The position numbers and the translations under genes were made by a program. This document shows, one piece after another, positions 55,385 to 64,000 of a stretch of DNA of 64,000 nucleotides (position 1 is the stretch's first letter; the number at the start of each line of letters is the position of its first letter). The stretch covers positions 62,001-126,000 of the forward strand of contig WKFJ01000036.1 of assembly GCA_014872785.1 (NCBI GenBank), written 5' to 3'. Below the pieces are notes generated by a model that saw only the letters and a program-made list of their open reading frames with translations, searched no databases and was not told the origin of the DNA. The DNA is from Alteromonadaceae bacterium (GTDB lineage: Bacteria; Pseudomonadota; Gammaproteobacteria; Enterobacterales; Alteromonadaceae).

Positions 55385-56155
55385 GCTTTCGCAAAAACGC
55401 TCGTTTTGTAGAAAACCAAGTAACTCTTTAACAATCCGCTTTTTTAACCAATCCTCTCCGTAATCTGACATGTCATTGTGTTTCGCATCCTCTATGGTGA
55501 TGCTACAGCTACCGAGAGACTTTCGTTCCGACCGAGTTAACAATACACCAGGATCAGCGGGATAGTCTGTAGCCCGAAGGCTCAAGGATTTCAGGTTGTG
55601 TGAGCGTGGCAACGGATATCTTCGGTGATCCAAAGTAATAAGATGTTTAATCCAGCTATATTCAGTATCTGCCAATAGTGCCGATATATCTCCGCCGTTG
55701 GAGTGCCCCACTAAAGTAACATCATTGAAGTCATAGTTTGGCATTTGCTTTGCGAAGTAGTTTCTCAGGAATATGAGGGTTTGTGCCCCTCTTTGCCAAT
55801 TCTCCATTCTCGTATCTAAAAGGTTTCCCGTTCTTGATAGGGGAGGGTCTTCAGGTAGTTCATGAGCAACGGCAATAACTAGATAGTCCTTTTTATTTAG
55901 AGCGTTAGCGATAAATGAATAGTCAGTATGTTGCATGCGATAACCTGCATTTAAAAAGGTAACCGGGCAAGGAGTTCTTGAGCAGTTATCAGTTAAAGAA
56001 GGTTTGTAAATCTTTATGGGTATGTGCCTGTCTCTGCTGGGATCGAATACTGTTGTTTCGGTAGCCGCTAATTGGCTGCAAAATAGCAAGCAAAATGAGA
56101 TATGAAGTATCCGTACTAAATTCATTGATTGTCTGTGTAATTGATTTTTTCTCAT
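55376..56155 (-). CDS. Exported alpha/beta hydrolase
   Basis: This is a 259-residue protein with a signal-like N-terminus (MNLVRILHISFCLLFCSQLAATE begins at an internal Met, position 11, coding base 56125). The alpha/beta hydrolase landmarks are the strand CPVTFLNAGY, the nucleophile elbow VTLVGHSNGGDIS with serine, and a histidine late in the sequence (IEDAKHNDMSDYG). The ATG at 56155 would add ten basic residues before the signal; either start is possible, as no good ribosome site is seen. The substrate is unknown. It converges on the second cyclase-like gene. Confidence 0.78.
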   Translation of the reverse strand: MRKNQLHRQSMNLVRILHISFCLLFCSQLAATETTVFDPSRDRHIPIKIYKPSLTDNCSRTPCPVTFLNAGYRMQHTDYSFIANALNKKDYLVIAVAHELPEDPPLSRTGNLLDTRMENWQRGAQTLIFLRNYFAKQMPNYDFNDVTLVGHSNGGDISALLADTEYSWIKHLITLDHRRYPLPRSHNLKSLSLRATDYPADPGVLLTRSERKSLGSCSITIEDAKHNDMSDYGEDWLKKRIVKELLGFLQNERFCESLH

Positions 56156-56436
56156 TAAATCAAATGTTTAAATAAAAGAAAAAAAGTTCTTTTACATTTT
56201 TTTGTATAAAACTAGCTTTGTTCCTTATGGTTATCAATTAAAGCGTTAAGTCATTCCAATGCCATTCAGGCAGGGCACTAAAGGCGTTACTTAATACTCG
56301 GACACCATTATGTTAACGCTTTTGCTATTAGTGCTAGACAGTTTCTACCTCAACTTAGTAAAATTGCGCCTTTTCTGTTTGCAATAACTAAATCATTGCA
56401 GCGAATACTTAAAGCAACTTCATTAAAAGTACTTAT

Positions 56437-57846
56437 ATGCCTAAACAAATATCGTTATTTAACACAGCTACTCGCACCGTTGAGGTGTTTAAACCAATTA
56501 CTCCTGGCGAGGTTGGTATCTATTGTTGTGGTCCTACGGTTTATAACTATGCGCATATTGGAAATTTAAGAACGTATGTTTTTGAAGATGTATTACGTCG
56601 TACTTTTGATGCCATTGGATATAAAGTTAATCATGTGATGAACATCACTGATGTTGGTCATTTACAATCAGATGCCGACGATGGTGATGATAAAATGTTA
56701 CTCGCTTCAAAGCGCGAGCAAAAGTCGCCTTGGGATATAGCAGAGTTTTACACTAAGGAGTTTTTCCGCCACTCAGAAGCACTGGGTGTGGTTAAGCCAC
56801 ATATTGTTTGTAAAGCAACTGATCATATCCAAGAAATGATTGATATGGTTGAGCAGTTGGTGGCAAAAGGCTTCGCTTATGAGGCAAATGGTAATGTTTA
56901 TTTTGAGGTGAGCAAGTTTGATGATTATACCAAGTTTGCGAATCTACAACTTGACGCCCAGCAGGCGACAGAACGCGTAGAAAAGGATGAGAATAAACGA
57001 GACCAAGCTGATTTTTGTCTCTGGTTCTCGCAATCTAAGTATCCCAATCAGATCATGAAATGGGATTCACCCTGGGGAGTAGGTTTCCCTGGATGGCATA
57101 TTGAATGCTCAGCAATGTCTCGCAAATATCTAGGCGATCGATTCGATATCCACTGCGGTGGCATTGATCATATTCCAGTTCATCACACTAACGAGATTGC
57201 GCAGTCAGACTGCTGCCATGGCCATCAAACAGTTAACTTGTGGATGCATGGGGCATTTTTAACAGTGGACTCAGGCAAAATGTCTAAATCCGCTGGAGGA
57301 TTTCTGACGGTAGATCGTCTTACAGAAGAAAACTTCGCGCCACTTGCTTATCGCTATCTCATTTTGACCGCTCATTACAGAAGCGAGTTGAAATTCAGTT
57401 TTGACGCGCTTGAATCGGCACAAAATGCTTACCAAGGATTGCTCGAAAAGATTCAAGAGTGGCGTTCTGGAGATGTCATTGATATCAACGAGGATTCAGA
57501 AACATTAAGAGAATATAAGCAAAAATTTTGGCAGGCTATGTGTGAGGATCTTCACACTCCATCCGCATTGACAGTTGTATGGTCCGTTGTGAAGGACAAG
57601 CATTTAAACAACTCAGAAAAACTGCATTTGGTGACTGATTTTGATAGAGCACTTGGTCTTGAGTTGGCTAAAGTTGATCGAGGTGACTTGTCAGAACACG
57701 AACAAACGTTGATGGAACAGCGTAAATTAGCGAGAGATAATAAGCAGTGGGCCGAATCAGATCGCTTACGCGATGAACTCTTAGCGCTTGGGATAACTTT
57801 AAAAGATTCCAAGAATGGAATGGAATGGACCAGAGTCAAAAAATAA
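56437..57846 (+). CDS. cysS: Cysteinyl-tRNA synthetase
   Basis: This is a 469-residue class I aminoacyl-tRNA synthetase. The HIGH-type motif is [20 protein letters not shown], the KMSKS loop is [10 protein letters not shown], and zinc ligands include CCGPTVYN, the Cys in WHIECSAMS and [11 protein letters not shown]. The DALR-like C-terminal domain ends in the normal [14 protein letters not shown]. It charges tRNA-Cys. It stands alone with 280 bases upstream. Confidence 0.97.
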   Translation: MPKQISLFNTATRTVEVFKPITPGEVGIYCCGPTVYNYAHIGNLRTYVFEDVLRRTFDAIGYKVNHVMNITDVGHLQSDADDGDDKMLLASKREQKSPWDIAEFYTKEFFRHSEALGVVKPHIVCKATDHIQEMIDMVEQLVAKGFAYEANGNVYFEVSKFDDYTKFANLQLDAQQATERVEKDENKRDQADFCLWFSQSKYPNQIMKWDSPWGVGFPGWHIECSAMSRKYLGDRFDIHCGGIDHIPVHHTNEIAQSDCCHGHQTVNLWMHGAFLTVDSGKMSKSAGGFLTVDRLTEENFAPLAYRYLILTAHYRSELKFSFDALESAQNAYQGLLEKIQEWRSGDVIDINEDSETLREYKQKFWQAMCEDLHTPSALTVVWSVVKDKHLNNSEKLHLVTDFDRALGLELAKVDRGDLSEHEQTLMEQRKLARDNKQWAESDRLRDELLALGITLKDSKNGMEWTRVKK

Positions 57847-57854
57847 CTGTTCTT

Positions 57855-57877
57855 AAAAAAGGCCACTTCAGGTGGCC
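57855..57877 (-). terminator. Terminator for the SnoaL-like gene
   Basis: On the minus strand GGCCACC, TGAA and GTGGCC form a stem followed by six Ts. It lies just past the SnoaL-like stop at 57886. On the plus strand the stem is followed by GATTCAT and would be a weak end for cysS. Confidence 0.85.
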
Positions 57878-57885
57878 GATTCATA

Positions 57886-58836
57886 TTAATTAATCGACTT
57901 ATTTTCGTCCAAGCCAAACGCATAAACAAATGGCGTCGGATTAAAGTACTCTCGAAACAGTTTTATCTTTCCGTTTTGTACATGAAAAAGTCCGCCATAA
58001 TGTTGCGAGTAGTGACGACCAGTAGGCACTATGTGCACCTCCCCTTTGAATTCTACAAAGACCATTTCTGGGTCTTGCATGGGATAAAACACCATTTCTG
58101 AGGTGAAATCTGCTTCACCACTATTGCTTGGCCAACCTGAATAGTGCTCGATAATATTGGTACTACCAATAACTTGTTTAGGAAATCCGTCAGGTGCATA
58201 TGGCATTTCTTGAATAGCGTCTGCGGCCCACAACTTCGCAAACGACGCCATATCTTTACTTTCTAGTGACTCTAAAAATGATCGCACTGTTAATCGCGTC
58301 TTTAATCTTTTTAAATAGCTGACCGGGTGGCTACCAGCTTTCGCTGTCGCTACCTCAAGTACATCTCGCGTACCTGCTTCCCTTTCAAGATTAAATTGAT
58401 GAGAGTGAATGAGCCAGCGTTTATTCTTTTTAACAAGCCGGTAAACATAGTCACCTGTGACTTGCCAAAACTTTGCACCAAGCCAATGAGAAGCGGCAAC
58501 ATCAGCCGTTGCTGTCGCTGTTTTACCGTTGCTACTGATCTGTATGTTATTAATATCGTGATAAGTCCCGTCAAAACCAGGCAATACTGATGCCCATTGT
58601 CGCATTATTTCAGTAGAGCTGCTGATGTCGATTTCCCCTCCAGTGAGAGAGCTATAATCAAGCTCTACTTCTTCAGTATACAGTTTTTCAAGTGCTTCAA
58701 AATTACTGGTATCGGCTAACGTCCCCACACTTGCAATAACTGTTCTAATGGCGGCTTCATCGTGTTTTTTGGCAACTGCATTGTCGATATATACACTAAA
58801 TGAACACATAACTAAGAGTCCTGTTATTAATTTCAT
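57886..58836 (-). CDS. Exported protein with two SnoaL-like (NTF2 fold) domains
   Basis: This is a 316-residue protein with a signal peptide (MKLITGLLVMCSFSVYIDNAVAK) and two NTF2/SnoaL-like domains in tandem (about 28-155 and 175-305). The first has FEALEKLYTEEVELDYSSLTGG and ATADVAASHWLGAKFWQVTGDYVYRL; the second MASFAKLWAADAIQEMPYAP, VIGSTNIIEHY, VFVEFKGEV and YGGLFHVQNGKIKLFREYFNP. Such domains bind or transform small hydrophobic molecules, but no catalytic pair is certain here. It follows the broken hydrolase gene by 12 bases and may share its transcript and the nearby AraC regulator. Confidence 0.8.
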   Translation of the reverse strand: MKLITGLLVMCSFSVYIDNAVAKKHDEAAIRTVIASVGTLADTSNFEALEKLYTEEVELDYSSLTGGEIDISSSTEIMRQWASVLPGFDGTYHDINNIQISSNGKTATATADVAASHWLGAKFWQVTGDYVYRLVKKNKRWLIHSHQFNLEREAGTRDVLEVATAKAGSHPVSYLKRLKTRLTVRSFLESLESKDMASFAKLWAADAIQEMPYAPDGFPKQVIGSTNIIEHYSGWPSNSGEADFTSEMVFYPMQDPEMVFVEFKGEVHIVPTGRHYSQHYGGLFHVQNGKIKLFREYFNPTPFVYAFGLDENKSIN

Positions 58837-58848
58837 TGAAATAAATGC

Positions 58849-59814
58849 CTACAGTTGGCTGTTAAAATGTTTGACGACGGCATTGCTCGCCACGCGCATC
58901 GCCTCTGGCTGATCATAAAAATCAAATTGAGTGATATTGGGTAACATAAGCAATTCAACATGGTTCCCTGCGTTTGCCACATATTTTTGTGCGCCTTGTG
59001 GGATGGCAGCTGCTTCAGAATGCACCAATAAACCAGGCTTTGACTGCTTGGTAGCAGTTTGTATCGCGTCGTAGGTGAGCCAGCTAGACCATGATAGTAA
59101 ATTGAATTTGTTATCGTATTCGGGAATGAGCCCACGACTCACTTCAGTGTAGTAAGGGGCTTTGTACATCAGCGCTTCTTCATTAGTCAGACTCGCAGCT
59201 TCGATATATTGAGGTGCGCCTGAGAGTTTTGCTTGCTTGGCTGTTGCCAATAACGCAGTAACACCTTCAACACCCCCATATACTGCTTCTACAATTTCAG
59301 CATCATGCAGCCATGGTGCAACAAGTGCGAAACCACTAATAGATGGGTGCTGATGGGCTGCATCACTCATATACCCTGCCGAGGCGCAAATACCAAGACC
59401 ATATATTCATTTATTGTCTATAACGTTTTGGGTAAGTAAAAAGTTAGCCGCTGAAATAATGTCTTGTGTTTTTGAGTGAGGATCCTCGTAGTACTTGATT
59501 GTCCCGGAAGACTCACCCCAACCTCTAAAATCAAAGACCAGCGTCGTAAACCCCCTTGCGGTCATTTCCTTTGCATAGTTAGTTGGCATTTGTTCTTTTA
59601 CGGTAGTCCAAGCACCCGTAATAATAACTGCTGGTAGTTTCTGACGTGGATCGTAGTTTTCTGGCAGAAATAAATTGCCCACAATAGTATCGTTGTTGCT
59701 GTCGAATGAAACCTTTTTCTTCATAAAACCCTCTGCATGACTAGTATGAGTTAGAGTGCCAAGAACAATGATGACGAGTGTCTTGGTTAACTTAGTTGTA
59801 AGTAATTTCCACAT
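58849..59814 (-). pseudogene. Exported alpha/beta hydrolase interrupted by an in-frame TGA
   Basis: From the ATG at 59814 (after AGAGGAAAAGAC, a strong ribosome site) the frame codes for a signal peptide, the strand LPAVIITGAWTTVKEQMP and the FDFRGWGESSG segment, then meets TGA at 59409-59407. The same frame goes on at once with IYGLGICASAGYMSDAA, the nucleophile-elbow region of this hydrolase group, and runs to 58849 through the acid/His region (PGLLVHSEAAAIP, GNHVELLML). So one codon splits the catalytic core. CGA to TGA is the simplest cause. The 3' part could restart at the ATG at 59370 but would lack the core sheet. Treated as a recent pseudogene. Confidence 0.8.
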
Positions 59815-59951
59815 GTCTTTTCCTCTATAAAATTTGACCAACCGTGTCTGGTGGCCTGTGTGGTTAATCTATGAGGATCGGTGACAACTTGATTGTTTGT
59901 AGCTGCTTATTTTTTGAAGATTTCTGCTTTTTAAAGCAGAATGAAAATTCT

Positions 59952-60842
59952 TTATTTGGTTTTAGAGATTGAATCCAACCATTTTTTGGGAGTGACTTGT
60001 TGGAACTGTTTAAAAACCCGTGAGAAATGGGCTTGGTCGGCAAATCCGCAGGAAAGCGCAATATCTATCATAGTTCTTTTATGCTCTGAAAGCATCTTTT
60101 TGGCCGTTTCGATACGGTATGACATCAAGAATTGATGAGGACTACTACCAATTGTTTTTTTAAACAGTCGAGAAAAATGCGCAGTACTTAGTCCAGCGAC
60201 CGCCGCCATGGATTCAATGGATATATCTTGAGCGTACGATTGTTCGATATATTCCAATACCCGTTTATAGTGTGCAGAGGTAAACCCCTTGCTAAAAGCA
60301 AGCTCTTGCTCTAATTCGACACCATATTTTTGAATGAGTTTGGTTAGAAAAATCCGAGCGAAGCTTTCAAACATAACATCAGAGCCGAGTGTGCTGTGTA
60401 GAGCGTCCTTAAGCATTGCTGCCGCTGCTGTGATATCCGCATCGATAAATTGGGGTACGTTAGCCAATTGACTGTTACTGAGTACAACGCCTAATTGATG
60501 CTGAGCAAAGTGCTCCAGTTGGCTCGGCTCGAGAGTGATAATGATGACTTTTGAATTGGCGTGCCATCTCCACCCAGATTTTACGCCAGCAGGTGTAACG
60601 ATGATTTCATTTTGTTTAAAAGTGAAGTCCCTATGGATATCGTTACGCCAATTTTCTACCCGATGAGGTTCCTCTTTCAGGTTGATGACGACATGATGTT
60701 GATCATAAACCTGATTTTTCATCGTCCCTGGTTTTGCCTCAAAGTATTCTAGTGTAAGAAGTGCCATAGCCGAAGGTGATGTTAGCTCAATGCTGTCTAA
60801 GATGGGCTTTTCCGGATAGGCGTCTTGATATTTATTTGGCAT
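59952..60842 (-). CDS. AraC family transcriptional regulator
   Basis: This is a 296-residue regulator with an N-terminal AraC-type sensing domain (QHHVVINLKEEPHRVEN, DFTFKQNEIIVTPAGVKSGWRW) and a C-terminal double helix-turn-helix (ISIESMAAVAGLSTAHFSRLFKKTIGSSPHQFL and TMIDIALSCGFADQAHFSRVFKQFQQVTPKKWL segments). It lies 137 bases upstream of the broken hydrolase and reads in the same direction as hydrolase and SnoaL-like gene, so it probably controls them. The inducer is unknown. Confidence 0.9.
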   Translation of the reverse strand: MPNKYQDAYPEKPILDSIELTSPSAMALLTLEYFEAKPGTMKNQVYDQHHVVINLKEEPHRVENWRNDIHRDFTFKQNEIIVTPAGVKSGWRWHANSKVIIITLEPSQLEHFAQHQLGVVLSNSQLANVPQFIDADITAAAAMLKDALHSTLGSDVMFESFARIFLTKLIQKYGVELEQELAFSKGFTSAHYKRVLEYIEQSYAQDISIESMAAVAGLSTAHFSRLFKKTIGSSPHQFLMSYRIETAKKMLSEHKRTMIDIALSCGFADQAHFSRVFKQFQQVTPKKWLDSISKTK

Positions 60843-60999
60843 ACGACTAAAAAAACTTCTTTGTATATTTCTACTTTATTAGCGCTTTTAATTTCCATTA
60901 GCGTTAGGCGAGTGCCGACTTAAATCTCATGTCATACAATTGTATTACATATCCATGAAAGTGCCTGATGAGAAACTTTTAATAATACGAATTGAATGA

Positions 61000-61743
61000 T
61001 TATCTAAAAAACTGAGGAATTTTACTGAGCACTTTGAGGTGGATCGTGTAAATCTTCTTTTTCAGCCCATTAATATGCCAAGCTCTTTCGTCTTCACGGA
61101 ATGATTTTAGTCTACCTATCAAATTACCTGAACTATTACCGCCTGTGCGCATTTTCACTAGAAAATCGGGTATGTAACAACTGCTAATATTGTTCTTGAA
61201 GAGGAATCGAAGCATTAACTCATAGTCTCCTGAAATATCAAATGAGGTGTCAAATACGCCGAATTTCTTATAGATGCTTCGTTTCACAAAAAAAGTGGGG
61301 TGTGGCGGTGCCCAGCCGTTTTGAAAACGATATTTGTTATATTGCCCAGATCTCCACGTGCGTAGGATTTTATTTATGTTATTTCGCTTCACATAAAAAA
61401 GATCGCCATATACTGAATCAACGTTTTTTGAAATGAATGTATTAACTACCTTACTCAAAACAGAGTCGTGCACATACAAATCGTCGGAATTAAGAATTCC
61501 TATTACGTCACCAGAAGCTTTACTTATGGCCTGATTCATGGCGTCGAATATGCCTTTATCTCTTCCTTCGATGAGCCTGACACGGTTCCCATAAGAACGA
61601 ATAATTTCTACTGTTCTGTCACTAGAACCGCCATCAAAAATGATAAACTCATAATCCTTATAAGTTTGCTTCAAGACACTTTGAATTGTGTCACCAATAG
61701 TAGCTTCACTATTTAGACAAACAGTCAGAATTGACAATTTCAT
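61000..61743 (-). CDS. GT2 family glycosyltransferase
   Basis: This is a 247-residue GT-A fold enzyme, close in type to WcaA/WcaE-like transferases. It starts KLSILTVCLNSEATIGDTIQSVLKQTYKDYEFIIFDGGSSD, with the nucleotide-binding NSDDLY (DXD-like) motif and the acceptor-side FDISGDYELMLRFLF segment. No membrane segment is present. It lies next to a sugar-nucleotide epimerase and should add a sugar to a surface polysaccharide. Donor and linkage are unknown. Confidence 0.88.
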   Translation of the reverse strand: MKLSILTVCLNSEATIGDTIQSVLKQTYKDYEFIIFDGGSSDRTVEIIRSYGNRVRLIEGRDKGIFDAMNQAISKASGDVIGILNSDDLYVHDSVLSKVVNTFISKNVDSVYGDLFYVKRNNINKILRTWRSGQYNKYRFQNGWAPPHPTFFVKRSIYKKFGVFDTSFDISGDYELMLRFLFKNNISSCYIPDFLVKMRTGGNSSGNLIGRLKSFREDERAWHINGLKKKIYTIHLKVLSKIPQFFR

Positions 61744-61805
61744 TGGCTGACTGAAGTTTTATAAACGTTCTTGCCCATCCGAAAAGTACTATCTCCTTTG
61801 ATACT

Positions 61806-62783
61806 TCACTCCTGATTATTTTTATTGGTATTTATTTGTTCACATATCCATAAATATGTTTTTTCAAGACCTAGTGCAAGGTCAACTCTAGGAGACCATT
61901 TTAACTTTTGTGATATTAATCTGTTATCAGAATTTCGGCCACGAACCCCGATAGGTCCATCAATATGTTTTAATGTGAGGTTTTTGGCAGATATATCGAT
62001 GTAGTGTTGTGCTAGTTGGTTTATTGAGATTAGTTCTTCAGATCCTATATTTACAGGACCACAAAAATCAGATTGAACAAGCTTATAAACTGCTTCTACA
62101 CAATCCTCGATATAGAGAAATGAACGTGTTTGTTGGCCATCACCCCATATTTCCAACGTTTCTCCATTTGACGCTCTTGCCACTTTCCTTGCCAGTGCTG
62201 CTGGAACTTTTTCGCGTCCACCATCGAAAGTACCTTCTGGGCCAAAAATATTGTGGAATCTAGCGATGCTGACATTGAGATCGTAATTTCGTTGGAACGA
62301 AAAATATAGACGTTCGCTGAATAGTTTTTCCCAGCCATACTCACTATCCGGAGCTGCGGGATATTCGGAGCCTTCAACACAGTTGGGATTACTGGGATCC
62401 ATTTGATTAAATTCGGGGTAAACACAGGCAGAAGACGAATAGAATACGTTTTTCACATCATTTTGCGTCATTGCTTGCAAAATATTTAAATTTATCAGCA
62501 CTGAATTGTGCATAACGTCAGCGTCATTCTCACCGGTAAATAGGTAACCTGCTCCCCCCATATCAGCTGCGAGTTGGTATACTTCATCTATTGGCTCGAC
62601 AAATAAACTATTGACGAATTCAATATCTCTTAAGTCGCCAAGTTTAAACTCATCGGCATTGGTTTCTGAAAATTCAGGTAGTTTGAGATCTGCACCCAGT
62701 ACCTTGTAGTTCTTTGATTTAAGATATGTCACTAAGTGGCTTCCGATAAATCCACCTGCTCCAGTAACGAGTGCAACTTTCAT
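61806..62783 (-). CDS. GDP-mannose 3,5-epimerase-like NAD-dependent epimerase
   Basis: This is a 325-residue short-chain epimerase of the extended SDR type. The NAD-binding GAGGFIGSHL is at the start. The active-site and family motifs match plant GDP-D-mannose 3,5-epimerase: SSACVYPEF (with the catalytic Cys), the YGWEKL Tyr-Lys pair, ARFHNIFGPEGTFDGGREKVPAA (catalytic Lys), GDGQQTRSFLYIEDCVEAV, PVNIGSEELIS and the GPIGVRGRNSDNRLI end. Such enzymes make GDP-L-galactose or GDP-L-gulose. The strong motif match suggests this activity, but it is unproven here. The gene is 62 bases upstream of the GT2 gene on the same strand. Confidence 0.85.
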   Translation of the reverse strand: MKVALVTGAGGFIGSHLVTYLKSKNYKVLGADLKLPEFSETNADEFKLGDLRDIEFVNSLFVEPIDEVYQLAADMGGAGYLFTGENDADVMHNSVLINLNILQAMTQNDVKNVFYSSSACVYPEFNQMDPSNPNCVEGSEYPAAPDSEYGWEKLFSERLYFSFQRNYDLNVSIARFHNIFGPEGTFDGGREKVPAALARKVARASNGETLEIWGDGQQTRSFLYIEDCVEAVYKLVQSDFCGPVNIGSEELISINQLAQHYIDISAKNLTLKHIDGPIGVRGRNSDNRLISQKLKWSPRVDLALGLEKTYLWICEQINTNKNNQE

Positions 62784-62919
62784 TTCTTCTTATTTTTTAG
62801 TTAAATAATGAAGCAATAATACACTTAATCTTCGTATTAAATGTATATTTTCACTCAAAAAATCGGTAAAAAATAAGAGAAAGACGAGTTTTGGATGTTA
62901 TGTTTTTGATGAGCTTAGC

Positions 62920-64000
62920 TTGGCTGTAGATGATAAAAACCCACTTTGGTGGAATGGTAAACAATACGCTAAATTTTTGATTATTGAGAATCATGATATT
63001 CACACAGGCTTTTGTGCTTTCATTATTTTTGTTCTAAATGGTATTCGAAAGGCAATCAGCATAAATGCCATTCCCGTCTTAGATTTTAACAAACACAATA
63101 CACCTTACTTGTGGGATGAGCATAAAGGGGACTTCATTTGGGAGTACTTCTTCGAGCCATTTTATCCAGTTGATATAAATACAGTAAGAGCCCTTTTAGA
63201 GACAGGTCAACTCAAAGAAAACTTAGTGGAAATATTATCACCAAACGAATTTGGGTACTTACATCATCACGATCCTGACAGGCTAGCTACGTTTTGGGCT
63301 TGGGATGCTCCGCAAGATAAAGTCACATGGATGCAAGAAAAACGAACTTTGGGGCGTGAATTCATTAACAAGTATGTGCAACCGAAGAGTCATATTCTAG
63401 AAAAAGTAGAGCACTTTTGTTCGCAACATTTTACCCGCACTGTAATTGGGGTGCACATAAGGGGCACCGATTTTAATTATGCAACTCCTATCGCTATCGA
63501 TACCTATTTCACAGAACTAGAAAAAATTATAGCTAAACTCCACGATTACAACATTGGGATTTTTATCGCGACAGATCAACAACAGTATCTTGCATGTTTT
63601 CATGAAAGATATGGTGACCGAGTCTTGGCTCGTGACGTGACGCGATCTTCGAATCACATTGCCCCTGTTAAGTTCGATGATGTTAGCGGCTATCAGAAAG
63701 GCGAAGAGGCACTTGTAGATATGCTGATACTTTCGCGCTGCCAACATGTAATTAAGGGGCCTGGAGCACTAGGTGAAATGTCTCTTTGGTTCGGTACACA
63801 CCATAAAATCACTGATTTAGCCATCCATTGTGATTTTAATACAAAACACTATAGTCAGATGACAAGTGCATATGCTGTATTTAATATTGGCAAACTGACG
63901 TCCTTACAGTTAATTGGGCACAAGTTAAAAACAAGTTTTATCAGGCTATTATTCTCGTTTCGAATCGTCGCATATTTTTACAAGCGCTTTAAACAAGTCA
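62920..64000 (+). CDS. Fucosyltransferase-type glycosyltransferase, partial at 3' end
   Basis: The frame is open from 62812 to the end of the window. The coded protein has WEYFFEPFYPVD, the GVHIRGTDF motif (the Arg-rich nucleotide-sugar site of alpha-1,6-fucosyltransferase/O-fucosyltransferase-like enzymes), FIATDQQQYL, and ALVDMLILSRCQHVIKGPGALGEMSLWFG. It likely uses a GDP-linked sugar. No ATG or GTG lies near the natural start: in frame the first usual start is a TTG at 62920, yet the codons before it (CYVFDEL) read like real protein. An ATG at 62895, after a purine-rich AAGAGAAAGACGAG, is in another frame and would need one base less in a T run to join. The gene may have a shifted 5' end. 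It is divergent from the epimerase. Confidence 0.7.
   Translation, partial: MAVDDKNPLWWNGKQYAKFLIIENHDIHTGFCAFIIFVLNGIRKAISINAIPVLDFNKHNTPYLWDEHKGDFIWEYFFEPFYPVDINTVRALLETGQLKENLVEILSPNEFGYLHHHDPDRLATFWAWDAPQDKVTWMQEKRTLGREFINKYVQPKSHILEKVEHFCSQHFTRTVIGVHIRGTDFNYATPIAIDTYFTELEKIIAKLHDYNIGIFIATDQQQYLACFHERYGDRVLARDVTRSSNHIAPVKFDDVSGYQKGEEALVDMLILSRCQHVIKGPGALGEMSLWFGTHHKITDLAIHCDFNTKHYSQMTSAYAVFNIGKLTSLQLIGHKLKTSFIRLLFSFRIVAYFYKRFKQV

Overview
The window comes from the chromosome of a Gram-negative gammaproteobacterium, most likely a marine Alteromonadales (Alteromonadaceae-like) species. This is inferred from the bioH, tex-greB, slyX-yheV, yheSTU, cysQ-nudE-yrfG, hslRO-pckA and envZ-ompR blocks, the complete gspC-N type II secretion operon between yrfG and hslR, and the moderate, AT-leaning base composition. 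No tRNA, rRNA, CRISPR array, prophage or intact insertion sequence was seen.

Layout. Bases 1-370 hold the 3' end of bioH. At 470-1782 lie a small flagellin-like protein and a SprA-type metalloprotease-like protein. Bases 1834-13400 are housekeeping genes: tex, greB, an FkpA-like lipoprotein peptidyl-prolyl isomerase, a WD40 lipoprotein, slyX, yheV, the ABC-F ATPase yheS, a TIGR02444-like protein, yheT, yheU, yceI, cysQ and nudE. yrfG follows, and 14143-25364 is the twelve-gene T2SS operon on the minus strand (gspC first, gspN last). Then come hslR-hslO, pckA, envZ-ompR, prkB, a DEDDh exonuclease, a 1.1 kb AT-rich stretch without genes, purD, a MOSC gene broken by an in-frame stop, a YHS-domain protein, a DUF2914 protein and hemC-hemD-hemX-hemY.

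Bases 41.5-55.4 kb form an accessory signalling region: a hybrid histidine kinase/response regulator/AraC protein, a beta-propeller diguanylate cyclase, a secreted S8 protease ending in nine perfect DGVLWR repeats, a small solute-binding protein, and two tandem paralogues of class I adenylate cyclase that keep the catalytic signature but lack the C-terminal regulatory third. The last part has an alpha/beta hydrolase, cysS, a double SnoaL-like protein, a second alpha/beta hydrolase broken by an in-frame TGA, an AraC regulator, and the edge of a surface-polysaccharide locus: a GT2 glycosyltransferase, a GDP-mannose 3,5-epimerase-like enzyme, and a divergent fucosyltransferase-type glycosyltransferase that runs off the window.

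How it works together. The T2SS is the likely exit route for secreted proteins, possibly including the S8 protease. The hem operon makes uroporphyrinogen III. The 41-55 kb region brings c-di-GMP and putative cAMP synthesis next to a sensor-regulator and a protease and is the best candidate for an undescribed functional module. The terminal locus may make and transfer an L-sugar such as L-galactose, which is inferred from the epimerase and transferase types. Two genes carry single in-frame TGA codons inside otherwise well-conserved proteins, which points to recent gene decay.
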